64,000 nt of DNA, from contig NZ_JAUFQF010000004.1 in assembly GCF_030409635.1 (NCBI RefSeq), positions 1,088,241-1,152,240 on the forward strand, written 5' to 3'. Positions 45,581 through 55,455 of this stretch are shown here, one piece after another. Position numbers and translations under genes: made by a program. The notes beneath the pieces are model-generated. The model was not told the origin of the DNA. It saw nothing but the letters and a program-made list of their open reading frames with translations, and searched no databases. The first letter of the stretch is position 1, and each line of letters opens with the position of its first letter. The stretch is from Vibrio agarivorans. GTDB taxonomy: Bacteria; Pseudomonadota; Gammaproteobacteria; Enterobacterales; Vibrionaceae.

Positions 45581-46579
45581 ATGTCAAAACCACAAAATAC
45601 AACAAATCAAGAGGGGAGCTACCCATTCCCCCCTAGCTACTACCCACAACCTCAAAGTAACGATGATGAGATTGACTTAAGAGAGCTTTTTTTCGCCCTA
45701 TGGCGTGGAAAGTGGATCATCATTCTTACTACATTTGTATTTGCTGTGGGTGGGGTATTATTTGCTCTTTCTCAACCGAATACCTATAAGTCTCAAGTAT
45801 TACTGACACCAACTCAGAGTAGTGGTAGTGGTGGCTTGTCCGGCTCGCTTGGCAGCCTTGCTGCGTTTGCCGGGGTGAGTATTGGTGGTGGTGATAAAGC
45901 CGATCCTAAAGTTGAAGCGTTAGCTGTCCTTCAGTCGCGTAAGTTCATTGAAACCTTTATCCAAAAACACGACTTGTTGGTGCCACTGATGGCTATCGAG
46001 TCTTGGAATGAAGAAGCGAACCGCGTTACTTACGATGCAGACCTTTATGACTCGCAACTGAAGGAGTGGGTGTTTGATGAGGGCGAAGGTGAGTCATTAG
46101 AGCCCACCCTTTGGGAAGCTCATAAAGAGTTTAAAAACATCTTCAGTGTGTCAGAAGACAAAGAAAATGGCATGGTGACCATTTCAATCATCAGCAAATC
46201 ACCATTTATTGCCCAAGAGTGGGTAACCTTGATGGTTGAAGACATCAATGATTGGATGAAAGAAAAAGCGCTGTCTGAAGCGGGCTCTAAGATTGAATAC
46301 CTGCAAGGGCAAATCAATCGCACGCAAGTGGTTGAGCTGCAAAACATGTTCTACTCACTGGTTGAAGAACAATACAAAACGCAGATGCTCGCGGAAGTGG
46401 AAGACGAGTTTGTGTTTAAAACCATCGACCCAGCAGTGGCGCCTGAAGAGAAAGACGGGCCAAAGCGCGCGCTGATTTGTGTGCTGGCAACGCTACTCGG
46501 CGGTATGCTCGGTGTGGCCATTGTGTTGGTGCGCTTTGCGTTTCGTAAAGAAGAAGAGCCAGAAGAGCGCGCTCAATAG
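45581..46579 (+). CDS. wzz: Chain-length determinant Wzz (OtnB-like)
   Basis: A 332-residue polysaccharide co-polymerase with two transmembrane helices (about residues 48-65 and 302-322) flanking a periplasmic coiled-coil region, and a DEIDLRELFFALWRGKW start. It has no tyrosine kinase domain, so it is of the Wzz/OtnB rather than the Wzc type. A cytoplasmic Pro/Gln/Tyr-rich head (first 30 residues) and an acidic tail are seen. It probably sets polymer length together with Wzy. Confidence 0.88.
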   Translation: MSKPQNTTNQEGSYPFPPSYYPQPQSNDDEIDLRELFFALWRGKWIIILTTFVFAVGGVLFALSQPNTYKSQVLLTPTQSSGSGGLSGSLGSLAAFAGVSIGGGDKADPKVEALAVLQSRKFIETFIQKHDLLVPLMAIESWNEEANRVTYDADLYDSQLKEWVFDEGEGESLEPTLWEAHKEFKNIFSVSEDKENGMVTISIISKSPFIAQEWVTLMVEDINDWMKEKALSEAGSKIEYLQGQINRTQVVELQNMFYSLVEEQYKTQMLAEVEDEFVFKTIDPAVAPEEKDGPKRALICVLATLLGGMLGVAIVLVRFAFRKEEEPEERAQ

Positions 46580-46738
46580 GGTGGCTATTGGGGCTACTTT
46601 GCTCGATTAAGCGAAAACAGAGAGTTAATGAGGGCTGGCGTAAGTTGGTCTGTCTCAAAATCAAAGAAAGTGTCTCAGTGAGTATCAATATTACTGAGGT
46701 AAAAAATAGATATAATGCAATTTACTTAGGTTTAATAT

Positions 46739-48019
46739 ATGAAATTGACGTTGAAAGATGCCAAAGTTGGCATCATTGGTTTAGGTTATGTTGGTCTTCC
46801 TCTAGCGGTAGAGTTTGGTAAAAAACAACCCACGGTAGGTTTTGATATTAACGAAACTCGCATTGATGAACTGAAAAAAGGAACAGACTCTACTTTAGAG
46901 TGTAGTGATAGCGAACTAGCAGAAGCAACACATTTGAGCTATACGGCTTCTCTTGAAGAGTTGAAAGAGTGTAATGTGTATATTGTTACTGTTCCAACCC
47001 CAATCGATGAGCACAAGCAGCCAGATTTAACACCGCTGATTAAGGCATCAGAAGCACTAGGCACCATTGTTTCAAATGGTGATGTGATTATTTATGAGTC
47101 AACAGTGTACCCTGGCGCGACAGAAGAAGACTGTATCCCTGTAGTAGAGCGTGTTTCCGGCTTGAAATTCAATCAAGACTTCTTTGCAGGTTACTCGCCA
47201 GAGCGTATTAACCCAGGTGACAAAGAGCATCGTGTTACTAACATTCTGAAAGTCACAAGTGGTTCGACACCAGAAGTGGCTGAGTACGTAGATCAACTTT
47301 ACAAAACCATTATTACTGCGGGCACACACAAAGCGTCGTCTATTAAAGTAGCAGAAGCAGCAAAAGTTATCGAAAACACGCAACGTGACGTCAACATTGC
47401 GCTTATCAACGAACTGTCTATCATCTTTAACAAACTTGGTATCGATACTTTAGAAGTTCTGGAAGCTGCTGGCACCAAGTGGAACTTCCTACCTTTCCGT
47501 CCGGGTTTGGTTGGTGGCCACTGTATCGGTGTAGATCCTTACTACCTAACGCATAAAGCACAGAGTGTGGGTTACCACCCTGAAATGATCTTAGCAGGTC
47601 GCCGACTCAACGATGGCATGGGCCAATATGTTGTCTCTCAACTTGTGAAAAAAATGCTTAAGAAGCGTATTCATGTTGAGGGGGCGAATGTACTCGTGAT
47701 GGGTCTTACCTTTAAAGAGAACTGCCCGGACCTACGCAACACTAAAGTGGTGGACATTGTTTCAGAGCTAAAAGAATACAACATCAATGTAGATATTATG
47801 GACCCTTGGTGTTCAAACTCAGAAGCGCAACACGAATACGGCCTAACCTTGTGTGAGAAGGAACAACAGGGTCATTACGATGCGATCATCATGGCGGTAT
47901 CTCACAACGAGTTTAAAGAGATGGGCGTAGAGAAGATCCGCGCACTTGGTAAGCCAGCCCACGTTCTATACGACTTGAAATACGTTCTAGACAAAGAAAG
48001 CGTAGACATGCGTCTATAA
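46739..48019 (+). CDS. tviB: UDP-N-acetylhexosamine 6-dehydrogenase (TviB/WbpO-like)
   Basis: A 426-residue UDP-sugar dehydrogenase like TviB of the Vi capsule, which oxidises UDP-GlcNAc or UDP-GalNAc to the uronic acid. The Rossmann motif [13 protein letters not shown], the VPTPID segment, [10 protein letters not shown] and the catalytic cysteine in [12 protein letters not shown] are visible. Its partner, a 4-epimerase, follows at 48504. The pair usually makes UDP-GalNAcA. Confidence 0.88.
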   Translation: MKLTLKDAKVGIIGLGYVGLPLAVEFGKKQPTVGFDINETRIDELKKGTDSTLECSDSELAEATHLSYTASLEELKECNVYIVTVPTPIDEHKQPDLTPLIKASEALGTIVSNGDVIIYESTVYPGATEEDCIPVVERVSGLKFNQDFFAGYSPERINPGDKEHRVTNILKVTSGSTPEVAEYVDQLYKTIITAGTHKASSIKVAEAAKVIENTQRDVNIALINELSIIFNKLGIDTLEVLEAAGTKWNFLPFRPGLVGGHCIGVDPYYLTHKAQSVGYHPEMILAGRRLNDGMGQYVVSQLVKKMLKKRIHVEGANVLVMGLTFKENCPDLRNTKVVDIVSELKEYNINVDIMDPWCSNSEAQHEYGLTLCEKEQQGHYDAIIMAVSHNEFKEMGVEKIRALGKPAHVLYDLKYVLDKESVDMRL

Positions 48020-48044
48020 GGACCTAGAACTTCAGAGCCGAACT

Positions 48045-48417
48045 ATGAAATTCGAACAGTTAGAAGATTGGAAACGGTCATCATGATTGGCAAGCCTCGT
48101 CTATAAACTCATGTGAGAATGCCAAGATTATGGAGTTAAAGACCAAATAACACGCTCGGCTCTGTCTGTACCTTCAAATATAGCTGAAGGCCTTAAAAGA
48201 GAAACTGCGAAAAAAGAAACGCGGTTTCTTTATTACGCTAAAGGCTCTTTAGGTGAACTTCTTACACAAACTTATATTGGCATCGATATAGGTTACATAG
48301 ATAAAAAGCGGTTTAAGAGTGGTTGCAGAATGCAAAAAATTAGCAACCATGATCGCCGCTTTAATTAAAATCCGGAAAGGTTTTGTTAGGGAAGAAAAGG
48401 GAGATTATGTTCCCTAG
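48045..48417 (+). pseudogene. Decayed four-helix-bundle (S23/IVP) gene
   Basis: The reading frame starts MKFEQLEDWKRSS and is clearly related to the intact gene at 45169 (DQITRSALSVPSNIAEG is preserved), but has TGA stops at 48084 and 48114 and a frameshift near 48305, after which SGLRVVAECKKLATM continues in the second frame. That frame ends at a TAG inside the first unit of array 4. It lies in the intergenic gap of the polysaccharide operon, after tviB and before the epimerase gene. Confidence 0.88.
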
Positions 48418-48481
48418 ACCCTAGACCCTAGACCCTAGACCCTAGACCCTAGACCCTAGACCCTAGACCCTAGACCCTAGA
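48412..48481 (+). repeat. Heptamer tandem array 4 (CCCTAGA, ten units)
   Basis: Ten perfect copies of CCCTAGA, 70 bases. GAAGAAAAGG lies at 48391-48400, 11 bases before it, and GTTAGGG at 48385-48391. It directly follows the decayed four-helix-bundle gene and precedes the epimerase ATG by 22 bases. A single CCTAGA also occurs at 48022, at the other edge of the insert. Confidence 0.97.
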
Positions 48482-48503
48482 CTTTCCCCTCACGGAAAAC
48501 ACA

Positions 48504-49526
48504 ATGACCAAATACGAACAAATCCACCAAGAGTTACTGGAATCACCAAAAACGTGGTTGGTAACAGGTGTCGCAGGCTTCATCGGCTCAAATCTATTGG
48601 AGAAGCTACTAAAGCTTAATCAAACCGTGGTGGGGTTAGACAACTTCGCAACCGGTCACCAACACAACTTAGATGAAGTAAAGAGCCTAGTAAGTGAAGC
48701 ACAGTGGGAACGTTTTCGCTTTATTGAAGGTGATATCCGTGATCCAAAAGCTTGTAAGCAAGCCGTTCAAGGCGTTGACTATGTCTTGCATCAAGCTGCG
48801 TTAGGTTCAGTGCCTCGCTCTATTGCGGACCCATTAACGACAAACGCAGCAAATATTACCGGTTTTCTAAACATGCTTGATGCCGCAAGACAAGAGGAAG
48901 TGAAAAGTTTCACTTATGCCGCTTCTAGCTCTACATACGGTGACCATCCTGCGCTGCCAAAAGTTGAAGAAAACATCGGTAACCCATTGTCTCCTTACGC
49001 AGTAACCAAGTATGTGAACGAGCTTTATGCAGGTGTATATGCACGCACTTATGGTTTTAAAACCATTGGTCTTCGCTATTTCAATGTGTTTGGGCCAAGG
49101 CAAGACCCAAATGGTGCATATGCGGCAGTGATTCCTAAATGGACAGCGTCAATGCTTGGTAATGAGGAAGTGTTTATCAATGGGGACGGAGAAACCAGCC
49201 GAGACTTTTGCTTTATCGATAATACAGTTCAAATGAATATTTTGGCCGCGACAGCCGATGATGAAGCAAAAGATGAAGTGTATAATGTCGCTCTTGGCGA
49301 TAGAACAACTTTGAATGAGCTCTACTTTTCTATTCAGAACGCTCTGAACGATCTCGGTGTTCAACATTGTTCAGTTCCTACTTATCGCGATTTTCGTGCG
49401 GGTGACGTAAGGCACTCACAGGCAAATATTACAAAGGCACAGGACAAACTAGGTTACGCTCCCGTATACCGCATTCAGAGTGGAATAAATAAGGCGATGC
49501 CTTGGTACAAAAAATTTATAGGTTAA
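48504..49526 (+). CDS. tviC: UDP-N-acetylglucosamine 4-epimerase (TviC/WbpP-like)
   Basis: A 340-residue extended SDR of the WbpP/TviC group, which interconverts UDP-GlcNAc and UDP-GalNAc, or their uronic acids. [15 protein letters not shown] (Rossmann), [20 protein letters not shown] (Tyr-x-x-x-Lys) and [12 protein letters not shown] are present. It follows heptamer array 4 by 22 bases. Together with the dehydrogenase at 46739 it supplies UDP-GalNAcA. Confidence 0.88.
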   Translation: MTKYEQIHQELLESPKTWLVTGVAGFIGSNLLEKLLKLNQTVVGLDNFATGHQHNLDEVKSLVSEAQWERFRFIEGDIRDPKACKQAVQGVDYVLHQAALGSVPRSIADPLTTNAANITGFLNMLDAARQEEVKSFTYAASSSTYGDHPALPKVEENIGNPLSPYAVTKYVNELYAGVYARTYGFKTIGLRYFNVFGPRQDPNGAYAAVIPKWTASMLGNEEVFINGDGETSRDFCFIDNTVQMNILAATADDEAKDEVYNVALGDRTTLNELYFSIQNALNDLGVQHCSVPTYRDFRAGDVRHSQANITKAQDKLGYAPVYRIQSGINKAMPWYKKFIG

Positions 49527-49530
49527 TACA

Positions 49531-50595
49531 ATGAAAGTTTTGATTACTGGTGGAGCAGGCTTTATTGGTTCCGCTGTGGTTCGACATCTTATAGCTGATA
49601 CCAACGATACGGTTATTAACGTTGATTCTTTAACCTATGCTGGCAACTTGGAGTCTCTTGCCGAAGTAGAATCAAATGAGCGATATCATTTCGAAAAAGT
49701 CGACATTTGTAACCGATCGGAATTGGACAGAGTTTTTTCACAGTACCAGCCCGATGCCGTAATGCATCTAGCGGCAGAGTCTCATGTAGACCGCTCAATT
49801 GATGGCCCTGCAGCGTTCATCGAAACCAATATAGTCGGTACCTATACACTTTTGGAAGCGACTCGTGCTTACTGGAATGACTTGGAACCTTCAGCGAAAG
49901 AAGCATTTCGTTTTCATCACATTTCCACGGATGAAGTGTATGGTGATTTGGAAGGTACAGATGACCTGTTCACTGAAACTACATCATACGAACCGTCTAG
50001 CCCATATTCTGCTTCAAAAGCTTCAAGCGACCATTTAGTTCGTGCCTGGCTTCGTACCTATGGTCTACCAACGTTGGTGACCAATTGCTCGAACAACTAC
50101 GGTCCATACCATTTTCCTGAAAAACTAATTCCTTTGATGATTTTAAACTCTATGTCAGGTAAAGCACTGCCAGTATACGGTGACGGAATGCAAATTCGTG
50201 ATTGGCTGTTTGTCGAAGACCATGCTCGTGCGCTTTACAAAGTAGTGACTGAAGGTGTGGTCGGCGAGACTTATAACATTGGTGGTCATAACGAGAAAGC
50301 CAATATTGAAGTTGTAAAAACAATCTGTTCGCTTCTTGAAGAACTGGTGCCGGAAAAACCGGAAGGCGTTGAATCGTATTCAGATTTAATTACTTATGTC
50401 ACCGACCGTCCTGGACATGATGTACGTTACGCAATCGACGCGTCTAAGATTGAACGTGAATTAGGTTGGAAGCCAGAAGAAACATTCGAATCGGGTATTC
50501 GCAAGACGGTGGAATGGTATTTAAACAACAAAACTTGGTGGAGCCGAGTCTTGGATGGTTCTTACGCAGGCGAGCGTTTAGGAGTGAATCACTAA
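49531..50595 (+). CDS. rfbB: dTDP-glucose 4,6-dehydratase RmlB
   Basis: RmlB catalyses the second step of dTDP-L-rhamnose synthesis. The 354-residue protein has [11 protein letters not shown] (Rossmann), [23 protein letters not shown] (the catalytic Tyr-x-x-x-Lys) and [14 protein letters not shown], all RmlB markers. It opens the rmlB-A-D-C group; the next gene is one base away. Confidence 0.97.
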   Translation: MKVLITGGAGFIGSAVVRHLIADTNDTVINVDSLTYAGNLESLAEVESNERYHFEKVDICNRSELDRVFSQYQPDAVMHLAAESHVDRSIDGPAAFIETNIVGTYTLLEATRAYWNDLEPSAKEAFRFHHISTDEVYGDLEGTDDLFTETTSYEPSSPYSASKASSDHLVRAWLRTYGLPTLVTNCSNNYGPYHFPEKLIPLMILNSMSGKALPVYGDGMQIRDWLFVEDHARALYKVVTEGVVGETYNIGGHNEKANIEVVKTICSLLEELVPEKPEGVESYSDLITYVTDRPGHDVRYAIDASKIERELGWKPEETFESGIRKTVEWYLNNKTWWSRVLDGSYAGERLGVNH

Positions 50596-50596
50596 T

Positions 50597-51469
50597 ATGA
50601 AAGGTATTGTTCTTGCTGGAGGTTCAGGCTCTCGTTTGTACCCTATTACTCGTGGAGTGTCTAAGCAACTTCTTCCTCTCTATGATAAACCAATGGTGTA
50701 CTACCCGATTTCTACGTTAATGCTAGCGGGTATTCGTGACATTCTGATTATTACGACACCTGAAGACAATGAGAGTTTTAAGCGTTTGCTCGGTGATGGA
50801 TCTGATTATGGCATCAATCTAAAGTATGCAGTACAACCGAGCCCTGACGGTCTTGCTCAAGCATTCCTTATCGGTGAAGACTTCATTGGCAATGACAACT
50901 GTTGCTTGGTGCTTGGTGACAACATTTTTTATGGTCAACACTTTACTGCAGCTCTTAAAAATGCAGCGCAACGCGAGCAGGGTGCGACAGTGTTTGGTTA
51001 TCAAGTGAAAGACCCTGAGCGTTTTGGTGTTGTAGAATTTGATGACAACATGAGAGCTGTATCGATTGAAGAAAAACCAGCAAAACCAAAATCTAATTAT
51101 GCGGTCACTGGGCTGTATTTTTTTGACAACCGCGTTGTTGAGATGGCGAAGCAGGTGAGACCGTCTGAGCGTGGTGAATTGGAAATCACGACCCTGAATG
51201 AAATGTACCTCAATGATGGTACGTTGAACGTTGAATTACTGGGGCGTGGGTTTGCTTGGTTAGATACAGGCACTCATGAAAGCCTTCATGAAGCTTCTTC
51301 CTTTGTACAGACGATTGAAAATGTGCAAGGTTTGAAAGTAGCCTGCCTGGAGGAAATCGCCTTTAATAATGGCTGGTTAACTAAAGATGAATTGGCTACC
51401 TTGGCTAAGCCCATGATGAAGAATGAATACGGTCAATATTTGATGCGTCTAGTAAAGGATTCGAAGTGA
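50597..51469 (+). CDS. rfbA: Glucose-1-phosphate thymidylyltransferase RmlA
   Basis: RmlA activates glucose-1-phosphate with dTTP, the first step of dTDP-rhamnose synthesis. The 290-residue protein has [21 protein letters not shown] and LGDNIFYG, the nucleotide- and metal-binding motifs, and the allosteric-type C-terminal region. Its TGA overlaps the ATG of rmlD. Confidence 0.97.
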   Translation: MKGIVLAGGSGSRLYPITRGVSKQLLPLYDKPMVYYPISTLMLAGIRDILIITTPEDNESFKRLLGDGSDYGINLKYAVQPSPDGLAQAFLIGEDFIGNDNCCLVLGDNIFYGQHFTAALKNAAQREQGATVFGYQVKDPERFGVVEFDDNMRAVSIEEKPAKPKSNYAVTGLYFFDNRVVEMAKQVRPSERGELEITTLNEMYLNDGTLNVELLGRGFAWLDTGTHESLHEASSFVQTIENVQGLKVACLEEIAFNNGWLTKDELATLAKPMMKNEYGQYLMRLVKDSK

Positions 51470-52344
51470 TGCGTGTATTAGTGACTGGCTGTAACGGCCA
51501 GGTAGGGCACTGCTTGGTAGAGAGCCTGCAAGATAGGGTCGAATTGTTGGCGGTTGACAGAGATGAACTCGATATCACGAACAAAGATGATGTCTTTTCT
51601 GTTGTGAATGAGTTCCAACCCGACTTTGTGATTAATGCGGCAGCGTATACCGCAGTTGACAGAGCCGAAGAGGAAATAGAACTTTCGTATGCCGTTAACC
51701 AAAATGGACCTGACTTTCTTGCTCAAGCGACTAAAGCGATTGATAGTACCATTTTGCATATATCGACTGACTATGTGTTTTCGGGTAATAAGCAAGGTGA
51801 TTATATAGAGACCGACCCAACAGGTCCTTTAGGTGTTTATGGACAAAGTAAGTTGGCTGGTGAGCTAGTTCTTGCTGAATCAAACGATAAACACATAATC
51901 TTACGTACGGCTTGGGTATTTGGAGAGCATGGCAATAATTTTGTCAAAACAATGCTTCGTTTAGGGAAAGACCGTGATGCACTGACTATCGTAGGGGACC
52001 AATACGGTGGCCCAACTTACGCAGGAGACATCGCTGGCGCTTTAATCTCCATGATGAATCAATTACATATTACAGACAATCCAGAGTACTACGGTGTATA
52101 TCATTTCTCAGGGGCTCCTCATGTGAACTGGTGTGAGTTCGCTGAAGAAATCTTCAAGCAGGCAGAAAAACACGGGTTACTTGAAGCTCCAAAACTTACC
52201 GCGATTGCGACGGAGATGTACCCAACACTAGCAGTACGCCCAGCAAATTCGAAGATGAACTGCTCGAAAATTAAAACAATATTTAAAGTGAATCCAAGTG
52301 ATTGGGAATCTGCACTTAACAATATTCAACAGTACATGAGTTAA
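51469..52344 (+). CDS. rfbD: dTDP-4-dehydrorhamnose reductase RmlD
   Basis: RmlD performs the last, NAD(P)H-dependent reduction to dTDP-L-rhamnose. The 291-residue protein has VTGCNGQVGHCLV (Rossmann), NAAAYTAVDRAE, the STDYVFSG motif and YGQSKLAGE (Tyr-x-x-x-Lys). ATG 51469 is chosen over GTG 51466 for its spacing to AAAGGA. It is followed three bases later by rmlC. Confidence 0.95.
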   Translation: MRVLVTGCNGQVGHCLVESLQDRVELLAVDRDELDITNKDDVFSVVNEFQPDFVINAAAYTAVDRAEEEIELSYAVNQNGPDFLAQATKAIDSTILHISTDYVFSGNKQGDYIETDPTGPLGVYGQSKLAGELVLAESNDKHIILRTAWVFGEHGNNFVKTMLRLGKDRDALTIVGDQYGGPTYAGDIAGALISMMNQLHITDNPEYYGVYHFSGAPHVNWCEFAEEIFKQAEKHGLLEAPKLTAIATEMYPTLAVRPANSKMNCSKIKTIFKVNPSDWESALNNIQQYMS

Positions 52345-52347
52345 TAT

Positions 52348-52896
52348 ATGAAAGTTATCGATACCGATATACCTGATGTAAAAATTATTGAGCCTTCTGT
52401 GTTTGGTGACGAGCGAGGTTTTTTCATGGAAACCTGGCAACAAAAGAGATTTGAAGAATTGGTGACTGGCAAACCAATACAATTTGTACAGGACAATCAC
52501 TCTAAGTCTAAGAAAGGCATTCTTAGAGGTTTACACTATCAAACAGAAAATACGCAAGGGAAACTAGTGAGAGTCGTCACTGGTGAAGTATTTGATGTCG
52601 CGGTCGATATTAGAAAAGACTCATCGACTTTTGGTCAGTGGGTTGGTGTGTACTTATCAGCCGAAAACAAACGGCAGTTATGGGTTCCTGAAGGTTTTGC
52701 CCATGGCTTTTATGTTACGAGTGAAGACGCTGAGTTCGTGTATAAATGTACTGACTACTATAACCCATCAGCGGAAGTATCTATTGCATGGGATGACGGT
52801 GACTTAGGTATTGATTGGCCTTTGAGCGGGGGCGACCCTGAATTATCTATCAAAGATATGGAAGGGGCTCCCTTATCTAGTATAGATGCCATCTAA
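52348..52896 (+). CDS. rfbC: dTDP-4-dehydrorhamnose 3,5-epimerase RmlC
   Basis: RmlC epimerises the 4-keto intermediate at C3 and C5. The 182-residue cupin has RGLHYQ with the catalytic His, VAVDIRKDS and YKCTDYY, all standard. The order rmlB-A-D-C and near-zero spacing show one transcript. Its TAA overlaps the ATG of wzx. Confidence 0.96.
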   Translation: MKVIDTDIPDVKIIEPSVFGDERGFFMETWQQKRFEELVTGKPIQFVQDNHSKSKKGILRGLHYQTENTQGKLVRVVTGEVFDVAVDIRKDSSTFGQWVGVYLSAENKRQLWVPEGFAHGFYVTSEDAEFVYKCTDYYNPSAEVSIAWDDGDLGIDWPLSGGDPELSIKDMEGAPLSSIDAI

Positions 52897-54305
52897 TGCA
52901 TATGTTAAAAAAAATTGGTTTTTATATTGTTGCTAAGTTTGTTCCTCTTTTAGTCATCATGCTTACTACTTATTTTTTTAGTCGTTGGCTAACACCTAGC
53001 CAATATGGTCAGTATTCGTTAGTTATATCAATTGCAAGTGGTCTATCGATTATCGCTTTTCAGTGGATTAACGTGACTCTTGGCAGATTGATACCGAAGT
53101 CTAGCGCAGATGTAAAAATCAAAATCATCAATAGTGGTTTAATACTCTATTTTATTAGTTCGATACTTGTTCTTTTTTTGTGTTTTATCTTTGGGGAGTT
53201 CATCGAAGATAACTTTAAGACCAGTAGTTATTTAATTGCCTTGTTAGCCGTAGCGCTAGGAGGATTTGAATTAAGTCAAAGAATATTTAATTCAGAAGAG
53301 AGAGTATTAGCCTTTGGTATTTTTCAGGGCATCAGGGGAGTTGTTTTTTTTAGTTTTGCGTTATGTTTCTATTATACAGAATATATATATCCAGGGGTTG
53401 TTTATGCATTAATAGCTTCTTATATATTATTATCGACGCCAAATATTTACAAGTTACTTTTCTTAAGAAAGAAAGATTTTATCCCTAATTCAATAAAAGA
53501 AATTGCTGTTTTTGGTTTCCCATTAATATTGACTTATGTTTTGCTATATGTACTTAATTCCTCGAGCAAAATACTTCTAACTGTAATGCTTGACGAGACT
53601 TATACCGGATACTTTTCATTAGGTAGCGATACTGTTCAAATGATCATAATTTCGGTAATGGGTGTGGTTCAACTAGCTATTTATCCAATTGTTATCGGTG
53701 CTTATAACAAGAATGACGAAGATAGATATAATATTTTTTCGAAATCAAATCAGTGGGTTCTATTAATTTTACTACCAGTTACAGCAGGCTTTATTGGTAT
53801 TTCCAAAGGTCTGTTTTATTTTCTTCTTCCAGAAGAAGCTTACCTAAGGGTAATTCCAATTGTCCCTTTTTTAATCATTGCTAACCTATTCGTTCAACTT
53901 AAATCTCTAATTTTTGATTATGCTTTTCATATATCAAAGAAAAATGGCAAGCAATTCTTACCAGTATTTTGCGGCGCTTTTACTTCAGTTGCTCTAAATG
54001 TTATGTTAATTGATGGGTACGGTCTAGAAGGCAGTGCTTTTTCTTATTGCATAGGTTGTTTTGTTTACATGACGATGTCTTACCTGATTGGAAGGAAAAT
54101 ATTCAAGTATCCTTCGATAGATGTTGGGTTTTTATTTAAGGTGACAGTATCTTCTTTGCTAATGCTATTAATTGTTATTCAAATCCCTAATGATTCAATA
54201 TTTCAGTTTGTAATTTCAATTGTTGTAGGTGCTCTGAGTTATATAGCTTTGATTACAACTATGTTTTACCCTCAGTTGAAAAAATATATAAATAGTAATA
54301 ATTAA
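52896..54305 (+). CDS. wzx: Polysaccharide repeat-unit flippase Wzx
   Basis: A 469-residue MATE/PST-type integral membrane protein with about 12-14 hydrophobic helices across its length. The N-terminal FVPLLVIMLTTYFFSRWLTPSQYGQYSLV is the family pattern. It moves lipid-linked repeat units across the inner membrane. Very AT-rich DNA compared with the flanking genes begins here and continues through 57525, as is usual for the serotype-specific part of such clusters. Confidence 0.85.
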   Translation: MHMLKKIGFYIVAKFVPLLVIMLTTYFFSRWLTPSQYGQYSLVISIASGLSIIAFQWINVTLGRLIPKSSADVKIKIINSGLILYFISSILVLFLCFIFGEFIEDNFKTSSYLIALLAVALGGFELSQRIFNSEERVLAFGIFQGIRGVVFFSFALCFYYTEYIYPGVVYALIASYILLSTPNIYKLLFLRKKDFIPNSIKEIAVFGFPLILTYVLLYVLNSSSKILLTVMLDETYTGYFSLGSDTVQMIIISVMGVVQLAIYPIVIGAYNKNDEDRYNIFSKSNQWVLLILLPVTAGFIGISKGLFYFLLPEEAYLRVIPIVPFLIIANLFVQLKSLIFDYAFHISKKNGKQFLPVFCGAFTSVALNVMLIDGYGLEGSAFSYCIGCFVYMTMSYLIGRKIFKYPSIDVGFLFKVTVSSLLMLLIVIQIPNDSIFQFVISIVVGALSYIALITTMFYPQLKKYINSNN

Positions 54306-54308
54306 ATT

Positions 54309-55451
54309 ATGAATGCTTTGAAGTTAAATGTTATTTTGCTGTTGGCTATTTTTTTTCCTACGTCTTTCTTATCTGATATAATTTCTTGGGTACCTCCTCT
54401 ACAATCGTTTATTCTGTGTGTAATGCTATTAATTACACTAGTGTATAAAAAAGAAATATATTTTCCAAGCCTACTGTTAGTCACCCCAATTATTATCTTA
54501 TATATATTATCAACAGTTACTAGTCCTTTTGATGAACTAGCAATGGGTCAATTGCCCATTCTTATTTGTTGGTGTTTTATAGTTTTAATTAGCTTTAGTA
54601 GCGTTCAATATGAGTATAATCGCAATATAAAGTATACATACTATTTAATGATCCTTTGGGTAGTATTTTGGGGGGTAGCGCCACTTCATTTGGAGTCAAT
54701 AAAGCTAATATACATGAATTTTTATTCTAGCAGCTATGATACGCTATTGGAAAGCATGCTAGCTAGAGAAAAGCCTGTTTCTATTTTCGGTAGTCACTCA
54801 TTAGCGGGATTCTTTTATGCTTACTTCATTTTACTTTCTATATGGATGATTAAAAACAAAGTTAATGCAATACTAAATATTGCTATTATTATAATTTTGA
54901 CAATGATGATGATTGGTTTATCTTCATATACATCGATAATGATGCTTTTTGTCGTTGCTTTTCTTTCATGTTATTTATTATTTGACGGTAAAGTTTTAAT
55001 ATATAGTCTAGTGTTAATGTTAGTTTTTATTTTGATTTTTTTATTATTCAACTTGGAAATGTCGAATGATCTTTTTGATTACCTTTTAGGTGATCAAGGA
55101 AACGGGCTTCAGTCAAGGTATATCGGCGGTTCTCTTAAACAAAACTTTGAGTTTATCTCAGATAATCCTTTGCTGGGTGTTGGTTTTACTTATTCTAATA
55201 GCTTATCTTTTACAGATTCTTTTTTCATCATTGCATTAACAAAAATCGGTATTTTAGGCTCTATTTTGATGGCATTAGGATGCCTGTTTGGATTTCGTTG
55301 GAGAGTGGATGAGAAACTCGACAGAGCGATATTGTCAGCGACTATTTTATTTGCAGTAGCATATCCCATTTTCTTATATTCTAAATACCTGTTGATTTTT
55401 GTTTTGCTAGGGAATGTCGTAAGAAATACTTTATATTTGAAACGAGGTTAA
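54309..55451 (+). CDS. wzy: O-unit polymerase Wzy
   Basis: A 380-residue protein with about ten hydrophobic helices and a larger periplasmic loop in the second half (around YLLGDQGNGLQSRYIGGSL), followed by NPLLGVGFTYSN, the Wzy_C/O-antigen ligase-like motif. Sequence conservation among Wzy proteins is low, so the call rests on topology, this motif and position after wzx. Its DNA is AT-rich. Confidence 0.8.
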   Translation: MNALKLNVILLLAIFFPTSFLSDIISWVPPLQSFILCVMLLITLVYKKEIYFPSLLLVTPIIILYILSTVTSPFDELAMGQLPILICWCFIVLISFSSVQYEYNRNIKYTYYLMILWVVFWGVAPLHLESIKLIYMNFYSSSYDTLLESMLAREKPVSIFGSHSLAGFFYAYFILLSIWMIKNKVNAILNIAIIIILTMMMIGLSSYTSIMMLFVVAFLSCYLLFDGKVLIYSLVLMLVFILIFLLFNLEMSNDLFDYLLGDQGNGLQSRYIGGSLKQNFEFISDNPLLGVGFTYSNSLSFTDSFFIIALTKIGILGSILMALGCLFGFRWRVDEKLDRAILSATILFAVAYPIFLYSKYLLIFVLLGNVVRNTLYLKRG

Positions 55452-55455
55452 TAAC

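Noticed and set aside
46711..46716. TATAAT before the TviB-like gene as a separate promoter
   Set aside because: The hexamer is perfect but no -35 box lies at 16-18 bases; this gene probably belongs to the ops-driven transcript.
45169..48417. Four-helix-bundle genes as 23S rRNA intervening sequences
   Set aside because: No rRNA sequence is found on either side; they lie between protein genes of a polysaccharide operon.
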